From an uncultured Candidatus Melainabacteria bacterium (lineage in GTDB: Bacteria; Cyanobacteriota; Vampirovibrionia; Gastranaerophilales; Gastranaerophilaceae), in assembly GCA_934700335.1 (NCBI GenBank), contig CAKUXM010000004.1:79194-143193 (forward strand): DNA of 64,000 nt, written 5' to 3'. Shown here in pieces: positions 1-7,202 of this stretch. The notes beneath the pieces are model-generated. The model had not been told where the DNA came from. It did not search any database and worked only from the letters and a program-made list of their open reading frames with translations. The first letter of the stretch is position 1. Each line of letters opens with the position of its first letter. The translations under genes were made by a program, and so were the position numbers.

Positions 1-1529
1 CAGAATTTAGGATTGTTCACATCATCAACAATCTTTGTTGTACAACATGAACTTGTACTTGGTATCCAAATACCACCTAAACCGCCTTCAGATTTAGGTT
101 TTGTACATTGTGTGCTTGGATCTTTCCAACATTTTCCGCCAGACCAGAATCCCGCAGCATGTCCGTTTTCTGCACTCTTACAACATGCCTCTGTATTTTC
201 TGTTGTACAACACGCAGCAGATCCGTCCCACCAAGTTTTCTTTGATGAATCCTTAACGCTATATGAATTACAACATGTAGCATTCGTATTCGCTGCCGGT
301 GTTGTCGCTGTACAACATACGTTATTCTTCCATAACCAGCCGCCTAAGCCGCCGTCTTTTATGGCTCTTTTACAATATGTTTCTTGTGTGATACATTCAA
401 AATCCGGTGTTTGTCCAGGTTTTGCTACATATATCATTTGCTTTGTTTGACACATATGTTCTGGAGAATCCCAGCAAATGCCTTTGCTTGCTTCCCAGTA
501 TCCGCCATTCTTTGTACAATTGTCGTCTGGTTCCAAGCAAGCTTTCTTAACCGGATCCCATCTGAATTCTGGGTTAAGTTTTATCTTTTCGTAACATTCT
601 TTTTGCGCTTCCGGTATACATTGAACTTTTCCGTCAACATAGTAAGATACTGTACCTTTTGCACAAGTTTCTTTTGCGCAACCTTCTTGCTTTTGCAATG
701 TCTCACAAGCTTTTTGGTCAGCTACGCAAACAACTTCGCCAGCACAGTTGTAACATTTTTGTGGCGCATCTTTTGGACAAACTTTTACGTTCATATCTTC
801 TGAACAAGGTGCCCCTGATGTTAATACAACACTTGCGCTGTTCAATGGGTCATTACAACCTGCATTGAACGCTCTGATTCCGTCATGGAAAATACCAAGA
901 CGGAATGTGTCTAAGCCCGCTTTATTCGGACCTTTATTGCCATTAATATCTACAATAATCTCACCGCAAACGCCCCTATCTCTCGATGTTGCGCCTGTTC
1001 CTCTACATAACGGATCAGTAACTTTTATCGCAACCGCTGCGCCGTCAGCCGTTCTCATCTTATAGTAACTAGCATCTTTGTTGTAATCTACGCTAGCACC
1101 ATTCGATGCGTTTAATGTAGCTGTTGGGAAACAATCACCGTTTGTTGTCGCACCACAATCCATTGTAGTTGATGCGTATGTCTTCCATACTTTCGCAAAC
1201 ATACTGTTTTGTTGCGCAGATGTGCTTTGTGTGCTCATCTTTGTCAACGTACCTTTGGCATCTCGGTATACCCAACGGTCTAAATCATCATTTTCTGTTA
1301 ATGCAATCTTGTAAGAACGATTCAACTTGATTACTTGGCTTTGTAATGTGGCTACTAAATCTCTGTTTTGGAATTCTCCTCCGTTTTTTGAAAAATAAAC
1401 AACACCAGTAACTGCTGAAGCGATTACTCCAAGCACAACCAACGCAATTAAAACTTCCGCTACCGTAAAGGCAGATTTCTTCATTGAACTGTATTCTCTG
1501 ATTTTGTCTCTGATTGCGTTTATTATCAT
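1..1529 (-). CDS. Type IV pilin-like protein with long Cys-rich tail (partial, 3' end outside window)
   Basis: An open frame of 509 codons runs off the window edge without a stop. Residues 16-50 form a class III/type IV pilin N-terminus: M-K-K-S-A-F-T-V-A-E-V-L-I-A-L and then a hydrophobic helix. The F-T-x-x-E core suits prepilin peptidase processing. A globular part follows, with the motif D-I-N-G-N-K-G-P-N near residue 207, shared with the protein at 2357-3034. Beyond about residue 240 the chain becomes very Cys-rich, with paired Cys (CCTT, CCKS) and repeated G-G-L-G-G-x-W units. I chose the ATG at 1529 because AAGGA lies about 10 nt upstream; an in-frame ATG at 1484 lacks a good ribosome site. 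It lies 18 nt after the BlaI-type gene, so they are probably co-transcribed. The tail probably forms a disulfide-rich surface domain (inference). Its function is unknown. Confidence 0.82.
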   Translation of the reverse strand, partial: MIINAIRDKIREYSSMKKSAFTVAEVLIALVVLGVIASAVTGVVYFSKNGGEFQNRDLVATLQSQVIKLNRSYKIALTENDDLDRWVYRDAKGTLTKMSTQSTSAQQNSMFAKVWKTYASTTMDCGATTNGDCFPTATLNASNGASVDYNKDASYYKMRTADGAAVAIKVTDPLCRGTGATSRDRGVCGEIIVDINGNKGPNKAGLDTFRLGIFHDGIRAFNAGCNDPLNSASVVLTSGAPCSEDMNVKVCPKDAPQKCYNCAGEVVCVADQKACETLQKQEGCAKETCAKGTVSYYVDGKVQCIPEAQKECYEKIKLNPEFRWDPVKKACLEPDDNCTKNGGYWEASKGICWDSPEHMCQTKQMIYVAKPGQTPDFECITQETYCKRAIKDGGLGGWLWKNNVCCTATTPAANTNATCCNSYSVKDSSKKTWWDGSAACCTTENTEACCKSAENGHAAGFWSGGKCWKDPSTQCTKPKSEGGLGGIWIPSTSSCCTTKIVDDVNNPKF

Positions 1530-1547
1530 AGATGATTTATCCTTTGT

Positions 1548-1892
1548 CTATTCTTTTACCAACGTTGCAACTTGCTGTTCTATAAAATGGATTAAGTCTA
1601 TACTACTTCCGTCAAAAAATTGCTGTATCACTTCGTTTATAGCAACTCTTGCCATTTCATCTTTGTCCATTACAGACTTGTAGTAAAACTTCTTTCCGAC
1701 TCGGTATCGGACTAAAAACTCCTTCGTACTTAATCTGTCCATTACCGTTTTTACTGTTGTGTAAGCACGTTCAATTTTCTTTTGGCTTAAATAATCGACT
1801 ACGTCTTTCACTGCTATATTTCGGTCTTCGTCTTCTTTTTGTATTTGCCAGACTATATTTAAAATTTCTATCTCTAGAGTTCCTAAACTCAT
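1548..1892 (-). CDS. BlaI/MecI-family winged-helix transcriptional regulator
   Basis: The 114-residue protein has the size and pattern of the BlaI/MecI/CopY penicillinase-repressor family. An N-terminal winged helix starts L-G-T-L-E-I-E-I-L-N-I-V-W. A recognition-helix region holds A-Y-T-T-V-K-T-V-M-D-R-L, and a C-terminal dimerisation helix follows. Family members bind operator dyads as dimers and are often inactivated by proteolysis through a BlaR1-type sensor. No blaR1 lies in the window. AGAGGA precedes the ATG at good spacing. The pilin-like gene follows after 18 nt, so this repressor may control that surface protein (inference from adjacency). Confidence 0.85.
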   Translation of the reverse strand: MSLGTLEIEILNIVWQIQKEDEDRNIAVKDVVDYLSQKKIERAYTTVKTVMDRLSTKEFLVRYRVGKKFYYKSVMDKDEMARVAINEVIQQFFDGSSIDLIHFIEQQVATLVKE

Positions 1893-1945
1893 TTAATCCT
1901 CTGCTTTCGGTATTTTAGCAATAAATATACATATTCATTCAATTA

Positions 1946-2191
1946 CTATCTAGCTCTTGAACGAAGGTTTACTAAACCCGAATTGTTTTGTTGCGAATCA
2001 CCCAAATATATAACATTAGGTGCATAATTTTGGTGAAGCTGAACACTTCTACGTTCGTTTAATGATTTATAATTTATGAATCCTTGTGATATTTTCTGTG
2101 AACTTTTAGTATTTGTACTAGTTGCAATATTGAATAGTAAAATACCTAAAAATGCAGATACACCAAGCATTCTAAGTATATTAGAAATCAT
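1946..2191 (-). CDS. Small membrane protein of unknown function
   Basis: An 81-residue frame with one hydrophobic N-terminal segment (about residues 5-25), then a polar, Asn/Ser-rich tail ending R-S-R-A-R. This looks like a signal anchor or uncleaved signal sequence. GGTG lies about 4 nt before the ATG, a modest ribosome site. It reads in the same direction as the BlaI-type and pilin-like genes, 53 nt upstream of the regulator. I recognise no family; it could be a small secreted peptide. The existence of the gene is less certain than that of its neighbours. Confidence 0.5.
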   Translation of the reverse strand: MISNILRMLGVSAFLGILLFNIATSTNTKSSQKISQGFINYKSLNERRSVQLHQNYAPNVIYLGDSQQNNSGLVNLRSRAR

Positions 2192-2356
2192 TTATCACCG
2201 TATTCGATTATAGTAAGCCATGTATATTATACCACTATTCGCCACTTTTGCCTACCCCAAATCTACATGATTTTAATATAAATTTAAATTTCTTTTATAA
2301 ACAGTTTAATTTTACAATGTAATATGTTATACTTAACAACATCAAAAGGAGATTTT

Positions 2357-3034
2357 ATGATTTTACGCTTTTCTAATGACAAACAAAAATATACGATTAT
2401 TACTATCTCTGCAATCTTAATTATTGCAGTAGTAACTTTTGCGGTAAATAAAATTATAGAAATATACACTGTTCATCAAGTTTTCGCAGCATACAATATG
2501 CTAACTGAAGCTTATCAAACTTCTCTAAAAAGCGAAAAATATGAATGGACAAAAGAAAAAATGAATGTAAATGTTCTTGCTAACAAATACATTAAATATC
2601 TTCCTGTCAAAAAAGATTGCGCAAAAAGAGACAACACTTGCTTTGCACCTTATGTAAGATATAAAAACAAAGTTGGTCCTATTAAATTATCTAAAATGAG
2701 CGAATTCCGCAAAGCAGAATTAAAAAATGGCATGACTGTTGCTGTTGGTATTCAAAGCCCGACTTGCGAAGCACCTAGAGGCAGATGCGGTTCTGTTTTC
2801 GTTGATATCAACGGTAAAAAAGGTCCTAACAAATTCGGCTCAGATGTTTTTGATTTTGGCATTTACAAAAACGAAATTAAACCATACAAAATTGAAATCG
2901 TTCACATTGATAAATGTGTTGAAGGCAACGGACAAGGCTGCGCTAGCTACATCTTAAAATACGGTAAAACTAACTATAAAGCTTATGATAAAATTGTTAC
3001 CAGAGAAGTTAACAGACAAGCTCAAGGAAAATAA
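2357..3034 (+). CDS. Single-pass membrane protein with pilin-like globular domain
   Basis: The ATG at 2357 is preceded by AAAGGAG at ideal spacing, so an in-frame ATG 33 nt upstream is not used. The 225-residue product has one transmembrane helix at about residues 12-35 and an extracytoplasmic domain. Near residue 150 it carries V-D-I-N-G-K-K-G-P-N-K-F-G-S-D-V-F, matching the signature in the pilin-like protein at 1-1529. The N-terminus lacks the F-T-x-x-E prepilin peptidase site. It may therefore be a membrane-anchored minor pilin or pseudopilin relative that is not processed normally (inference). Four Cys in the ectodomain could form disulfides. It faces the exb operon convergently with 15 nt between stops. 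Confidence 0.72.
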   Translation: MILRFSNDKQKYTIITISAILIIAVVTFAVNKIIEIYTVHQVFAAYNMLTEAYQTSLKSEKYEWTKEKMNVNVLANKYIKYLPVKKDCAKRDNTCFAPYVRYKNKVGPIKLSKMSEFRKAELKNGMTVAVGIQSPTCEAPRGRCGSVFVDINGKKGPNKFGSDVFDFGIYKNEIKPYKIEIVHIDKCVEGNGQGCASYILKYGKTNYKAYDKIVTREVNRQAQGK

Positions 3035-3040
3035 AAAATA

Positions 3041-3061
3041 GTAGAAGGATTAACCTTCTAC
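3041..3061 (-). terminator. Rho-independent terminator of the exb operon
   Basis: GTAGAAGG (3041-3048) and CCTTCTAC (3054-3061) form a perfect 8-bp stem around a 5-nt loop that includes the exbD stop codon. Read on the minus strand, the stem is followed by a T-rich tract. Confidence 0.6.
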
Positions 3062-3433
3062 TACTGAAACATTTTTAACTCCTGCATTTCGAGCTTTGTC
3101 CATTAATTTTACGACCGCTCCGTGTACAGACTCTGGTTCCGATTGTATTACAAGTCCATCTGGATTTTCTGTAATCATTGTTTTGATTGTGTTTTCTAAG
3201 TCTGTTTCAGAAACTTCTTCGTCATTAATAACATATTTATTATCATTTGTAACAAGTACCGTTATCAACTTAGAATCCTTCAAGTCCTCTTGTTTTACAA
3301 TATCTGGAACCGTCAAGTTTAAACCTTGTTGATCTAACAATGGCGCAATAACCATCATAATAATTAACAATACTAAGAAAATATCCGTTAACGGAGTAAT
3401 ATTAATTTCATTAAAAGAATCTCTCATTGCCAT
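3050..3433 (-). CDS. exbD: ExbD/TolR-family protein (second copy)
   Basis: ExbD/TolR proteins pair with ExbB/TolQ in the inner membrane and use the proton motive force to drive TonB. This 127-residue copy has the usual cytoplasmic N-terminus, one transmembrane helix starting P-L-T-D-I-F-L-V-L-L, which carries the proton-relay Asp, and a periplasmic domain. The start at 3433 is favoured by AGGAGG 6-7 nt upstream; an upstream ATG at 3457 would overlap the previous exbD by 13 nt and has no such site. The membrane segment is nearly identical to that of the upstream exbD, but the periplasmic domains differ, so the pair may form a hetero-oligomeric stator (inference). Confidence 0.9.
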   Translation of the reverse strand: MAMRDSFNEINITPLTDIFLVLLIIMMVIAPLLDQQGLNLTVPDIVKQEDLKDSKLITVLVTNDNKYVINDEEVSETDLENTIKTMITENPDGLVIQSEPESVHGAVVKLMDKARNAGVKNVSVVEG

Positions 3434-3444
3434 ATTAATACCTC

Positions 3445-3957
3445 CTATTCTGCCCACTCTTCTACATTATCGTTAGAAGCTGGCATTCCTGAAACAGCAT
3501 TTTCCTCTTGAGCTTCATCAATAGTTTCTACAAGTTCCTTTTGTTCCTTTTTACTCAAAGGCTCACCTGCAACTATCAATTTTTCAAAATCAGCTGATTT
3601 CGCTGCGTTCATAACCTTCATTATTTCAGAGCTCTTTGTTTCAGCATCAGCTTTAACAACTACTTCTGGTTTTTCTAATTTCGGTTTTAATGCAATCAAA
3701 CCGTCTGTTAATCCACTTTCAGAAATTGGTGTTCCGTTTAAAAACATTTCGCCGGCTTTAGTTATTGAAACTGTAGCATTCTTTTGTTCAATTGTGATAC
3801 CACTATTAATCTCAGGAACGTTAATAGAGTTATCCATTGATTGAAATGTAGGAGCAACAACCATCATGATGATTAACAGTACCAAAAAGATGTCTGTTAA
3901 TGGAGTTATGTTTATTTCTGTAAAAAGTTTTCCTTTTTTACTTTTAGATACTGCCAT
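3445..3957 (-). CDS. exbD: ExbD/TolR-family protein with charged C-terminal extension
   Basis: This 170-residue protein shares the membrane helix and essential Asp (P-L-T-D-I-F-L-V-L-L) with the following exbD. After the periplasmic fold (about residues 45-130) it adds an acidic tail of about 40 residues rich in Glu, Lys and Asn and ending W-A-E, which is longer than usual for ExbD. AGGAAG lies 6 nt before the ATG. It sits between exbB (11-nt gap) and the second exbD, so it is translated from the same operon. The tail could tune contacts with TonB or the cell wall (inference). Confidence 0.9.
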   Translation of the reverse strand: MAVSKSKKGKLFTEINITPLTDIFLVLLIIMMVVAPTFQSMDNSINVPEINSGITIEQKNATVSITKAGEMFLNGTPISESGLTDGLIALKPKLEKPEVVVKADAETKSSEIMKVMNAAKSADFEKLIVAGEPLSKKEQKELVETIDEAQEENAVSGMPASNDNVEEWAE

Positions 3958-3968
3958 TTTTTACTTCC

Positions 3969-4607
3969 TTACATAGACACATTTTGAGGTTGGTTAGCTT
4001 CTTCTCCGTCAACAAAGCTTAAGAATAACAACTTAATAAGTTGAAAATCATCTTCGTAACGTTTAACAATTGCTTGGAAAGAGTTGTAGCAAATAACTGC
4101 AACAATCGCAACACCAAGACCGAATGCAGTAGCAATCAACGCAGAACCAATACCCATAGCAACTGCTGCTGATTGGTTACCTTGTACTGCTAAATCTTGG
4201 AATGTATAAAGAATTCTAACAACTGTACCGAACAAACCTAGGAACGGAGCAACACCACCGATTGTACCTAAGATTGTTAAGTGATGTTCTAATTTTCTTG
4301 TAGCTAAGTTAGCTGCGATATCAAATGAACGAGAGAAACCAGATTTTTGTTCTGCAAAAATTCTTACTGCTTCTTCTGTAACTTCACCAACAACACCACC
4401 AACTGATACTGCTAAATTTTGAGCGCCGTTCAAATTATTTTTCAATAATTCTTTTTGTAATTTTGGAATAAACTCAACAACGTCTCGTTTATTCTTTTGG
4501 TAATAAGCCCATCTGTTAATTGCAACTGCAACAACTAAAATTGAACAAATTAAGATTGGTAATAATACCGGCCAATCTAATTGAATTGAATGTAATAATA
4601 ATTCCAT
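3969..4607 (-). CDS. exbB: ExbB/TolQ/MotA-family proton channel protein
   Basis: The 212-residue product has a first transmembrane helix at about residues 12-30, a long cytoplasmic loop, and two further helices around residues 110-135 and 150-175. The signature L-G-T-I-G-G-V-A-P-F-L-G-L-F-G-T-V is that of the MotA/TolQ/ExbB proton channel family. With ExbD it forms the motor that energises TonB-dependent outer-membrane transport. Gene order tonB-exbB-exbD-exbD on one strand supports this. It could be labelled TolQ, but the adjacent TonB-like gene and the lack of tolA, tolB or pal favour ExbB. Confidence 0.93.
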   Translation of the reverse strand: MELLLHSIQLDWPVLLPILICSILVVAVAINRWAYYQKNKRDVVEFIPKLQKELLKNNLNGAQNLAVSVGGVVGEVTEEAVRIFAEQKSGFSRSFDIAANLATRKLEHHLTILGTIGGVAPFLGLFGTVVRILYTFQDLAVQGNQSAAVAMGIGSALIATAFGLGVAIVAVICYNSFQAIVKRYEDDFQLIKLLFLSFVDGEEANQPQNVSM

Positions 4608-4647
4608 AATTTTTTCCTCTTTTTATTTATGTTGTACTTATTTATCT

Positions 4648-5778
4648 TTAATAACCTGTTGCCCCAAATACGTTGTAATCAAACGTAAATTGGATATCAA
4701 TATACTGACCTCTGAACTCAGCTGGTAAAGGTCTAAATGGCGCTGTTACTTCAACTGCATTTAGCGCTGCTCTATCTGCTGCAGCTAAGCCAGATGATTT
4801 TGAAACCCTATTTGAAAGCAATTGACCGTTTTTTGCAATTCTGAATAATAGCACAACTCTTTTGCTTTCATTTCCTTTTGGAGGATCCCAGTTGTATTTA
4901 ATTCTACTTTGCAATTCTCTCATATATGGTGCAAAGTTTGGTTCTCTAAGAGCATCAACACCCCAAGGTCCGTTTGGATTTCCTCCGGGTCCGCCGTTAC
5001 CAACAGAACCAGAGCCACCTCTGCTACCTGTTGAACCAGCAGAAGCTAAAGTTCTTCCGCTTGATGAACCTGTTCTTGAGCCAGATGACGCACTTGTTCC
5101 AGAAGTTTTACCACCTACAGGACCAGTTGAGTAATGTTTTGCACCACTTAATGATGGAGGTGCAGGTAAACCAATTGGTGCTTTTTGAGTTGTATTAACT
5201 TTTGGTGCACTTGGCGGTGCGTAAGAAGGTCTTGCAGTTGGCATTTTTGGTTTTGGTGCCGCATGCGTAGTTGTCTTCTTAGGTGCCGGTGTTTGAGTAG
5301 GTTTTGCTACCTGTTTTGTTTTAGCAGCTTGTTGCGCTTGGTGTTTTGCAACCTTTTTAATCAAGTTTTGTGTCGAACTTGCAGCTGTAGGAGCTTTTTT
5401 AGTAGCTTTTGAAGGCATTGACACTTTCTTTTTAGGATCGTGTTTACCGCCTGCTCTTGAATTTCTATCAGCACGATATCTTGTATTTTTATTTATAGGC
5501 ATTTGTTCTTTATCAACCAGAACAAACTCGATATCTTGATTTTTTGTTTGCGGAGCTTTGAACATAAATAAATTAATGCCCAATAACATTAGTAAAAAGC
5601 TTAGTGCGATTATGAAAAACGCAACTAATGGGTGTAATGCCGATGAAATAGCAACACACTTTTTAAATGTTAAGCCCTTTTCGTCCTCTTCAAGTTTTGC
5701 AACTTTTGGAACTTGAAAACCACCGTTATTTTGTGGTTCATCTTCTATTAAATTGTTTAAATTTCCCAATATTGACAT
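4648..5778 (-). CDS. tonB: TonB-family energy transducer
   Basis: A 376-residue TonB-like protein. The cytoplasmic N-terminus is about 45 residues, longer than in E. coli TonB. It is followed by a transmembrane helix (about residues 47-73), a long Pro/Lys/Ala/Thr-rich linker, a Gly/Ser-rich stretch (about residues 210-270), and a C-terminal TonB/TolA-type domain from about residue 280 (P-Y-M-R-E-L-Q-S-R-I-K-Y-N-W). The linker would span the periplasm; the end domain contacts TonB boxes of outer-membrane receptors. AAAGGT precedes the ATG. It heads the exb operon. No TonB-dependent receptor lies in the window, so the substrate is unknown. Confidence 0.9.
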   Translation of the reverse strand: MSILGNLNNLIEDEPQNNGGFQVPKVAKLEEDEKGLTFKKCVAISSALHPLVAFFIIALSFLLMLLGINLFMFKAPQTKNQDIEFVLVDKEQMPINKNTRYRADRNSRAGGKHDPKKKVSMPSKATKKAPTAASSTQNLIKKVAKHQAQQAAKTKQVAKPTQTPAPKKTTTHAAPKPKMPTARPSYAPPSAPKVNTTQKAPIGLPAPPSLSGAKHYSTGPVGGKTSGTSASSGSRTGSSSGRTLASAGSTGSRGGSGSVGNGGPGGNPNGPWGVDALREPNFAPYMRELQSRIKYNWDPPKGNESKRVVLLFRIAKNGQLLSNRVSKSSGLAAADRAALNAVEVTAPFRPLPAEFRGQYIDIQFTFDYNVFGATGY

Positions 5779-5853
5779 ACTATACCTTTAATCTATTTAC
5801 GTATATTATTTACTTTTAACTAAAATTTCAAATTACCTTAGTTTCTATATTTA

Positions 5854-6483
5854 TTACTTAAACTCAATTGGAGTTATCGTAATTGGTTGAGTCAAAACAA
5901 TTTTCATATTTGTTTTTGCAGGAACTACAACATTTTCCCCAAAATTCCAAATTGTTTTCAAAAAGTTTTCGTCCAAATCTATATTATTAGATTTAGCTTT
6001 TTTTACCATTGAACCTACTTCTGCATTTTGTTGTTGCTGTTGTTGAGAATTACCAACCAAAACACCTGATAAATCAGAAGTTTTAATTTTAGCAACAATA
6101 GGGATTTGCAAACCGTAAGGAGTAGTAATTAACGAAAATCTAATATTCAATTTACCGTCAGTACCATTTTGTCTAGCCTTTTTGGCTTCAATAATGTTAC
6201 CTGTAAGAATGCTACCTTTGGGCGCAATCAACACACCGTTATGCGTAAAATTTTCTGGAATAGCAACAGTAATTGTTTGACCTGTTAACAATTCATTTGA
6301 GTTTAACTCATAAGTTGTTATTATAGAGAATTCAGTATTAGCAGGAACAGTGATAACTTTTTGTTTAGTTGTTAGCTCACCGGCTTTCAAAGGAACTCTA
6401 TCGCCAACGCTTGCACCAACAGCATAAGCTTGTCCTACAAACAGCGATATTGCACACATTAGCCCTAACAGCTTGTATTTCAT
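5854..6483 (-). CDS. Secreted protein, paralogue of 6539-7129 and 38595-39293
   Basis: The 209-residue product starts with a clear signal peptide (about residues 1-21, ending Y-A). The mature part looks all-beta. Its central motif A-P-K-G-S-I-L-T-G-N-I, followed by G-K-L-N-I-R-F and I-P-I-V-A-K-I, recurs with changes in the proteins at 6539-7129 and 38595-39293. A Gln run of six interrupts it near residue 150. GGAGGAATA precedes the ATG. It lies 75 nt upstream of tonB on the same strand, so a periplasmic or outer-membrane role tied to TonB is possible (inference). I do not recognise a named family. Confidence 0.72.
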   Translation of the reverse strand: MKYKLLGLMCAISLFVGQAYAVGASVGDRVPLKAGELTTKQKVITVPANTEFSIITTYELNSNELLTGQTITVAIPENFTHNGVLIAPKGSILTGNIIEAKKARQNGTDGKLNIRFSLITTPYGLQIPIVAKIKTSDLSGVLVGNSQQQQQQNAEVGSMVKKAKSNNIDLDENFLKTIWNFGENVVVPAKTNMKIVLTQPITITPIEFK

Positions 6484-6538
6484 TATTCCTCCACATAAAA
6501 TTTTACAATTTACATTGTAAAGTCTATTTCATGTTGTG

Positions 6539-7129
6539 TCAATTTGTTAAGGTATGTGTTATATATGCAGGCTTATCAAAAACCATCACAAGCTCCGCAC
6601 CCGCAGCAATAGTAAGGTGTTCACCCATTTTTAACGTTGGTCCAGGAATCCATCTTAATGTTCCTTTATATAAACCTTCTTGATAATGCGGAAGTTTTTT
6701 ATAAGATTCTGGTTCTGTAACATCTCCACCTAAGACGTAACCTGGTTTACCAGAATAAATATAGCCCTTAATAGGAATTTCAAAACCATCTGGCAATTGC
6801 ATTTTTGTTAACTTGACAACCATTGATGCGTGAGTGCCGACAATAGGTTCATTTACTTTTTCAATTTCACCCAAAATTATAGTGCCTTTAGGAACAACGA
6901 CAGTATCGTACATGTAAGTGTTGTCTGTCGCTGCAAATTTTAATTTTGTCGTATCATCATTATATTCTGTAGAAAATTCCTGTAAGTTTATAACTTGTAC
7001 AAAAGTGCCTGCAGGAACTACAATTGGTGTGTAATTTCTCAATTGTAAATCATCTACCGCAAAAGATACTAATGCGTTCAAAATAAATACAACTATGAAT
7101 ATGTAAAGTATTTTTAATCCCTTTTGCAT
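6539..7129 (-). CDS. Secreted or anchored beta-rich protein, paralogue of 5854-6483
   Basis: A 196-residue protein with an N-terminal hydrophobic segment (residues 5-24) serving as signal peptide or anchor. The body repeats the family pattern: V-V-P-A-G-T near the start, then V-V-P-K-G-T-I-I-L-G-E-I, then F-E-I-P-I-K-G, and a late A-A-G-A-E-L-V-M-V-F strand. There is no Shine-Dalgarno site. A TATAAT box lies six bases before the ATG, suggesting a leaderless message. Its paralogue follows after 55 nt. Function unknown; the pair probably act in the cell envelope (inference). Confidence 0.7.
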   Translation of the reverse strand: MQKGLKILYIFIVVFILNALVSFAVDDLQLRNYTPIVVPAGTFVQVINLQEFSTEYNDDTTKLKFAATDNTYMYDTVVVPKGTIILGEIEKVNEPIVGTHASMVVKLTKMQLPDGFEIPIKGYIYSGKPGYVLGGDVTEPESYKKLPHYQEGLYKGTLRWIPGPTLKMGEHLTIAAGAELVMVFDKPAYITHTLTN

Positions 7130-7135
7130 ACATTA

Positions 7136-7163
7136 ATTATAATAATCGTTCAAAAAATTTCAA
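7136..7163 (-). promoter_or_regulatory. Promoter of 6539-7129, apparently leaderless
   Basis: On the minus strand, TTGAAA (7158-7163), a 16-bp spacer and TATAAT (7136-7141) lie exactly six bases before the ATG at 7129. Transcription would start at or next to the start codon. A divergent candidate promoter for 7203 lies in the same 73-bp gap. Confidence 0.6.
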
Positions 7164-7169
7164 TAGAAA

Positions 7170-7196
7170 TTGGCTATTTTTGATATAAAATAGTAT
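7170..7196 (+). promoter_or_regulatory. Candidate promoter of the phospholipase D-like gene
   Basis: TAGTAT (7191-7196) lies six bases before the ATG at 7203, with TTGGCT (7170-7175) 15 bp upstream. No ribosome site is visible. The -35 match is weaker than at the divergent promoter. Confidence 0.4.
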
Positions 7197-7202
7197 AAAT
7201 TC

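Noticed and set aside
13..803. Plus-strand open frames opposite the pilin-like gene
   Set aside because: They are shadows of the minus-strand Cys-rich coding region, which is open for 509 codons with a pilin N-terminus. The plus frames have no ribosome sites or recognisable domains.
4862..5412. Pro- or Cys-rich plus-strand frames inside tonB
   Set aside because: They are antisense to the Pro/Gly-rich linker of tonB; composition alone creates them.
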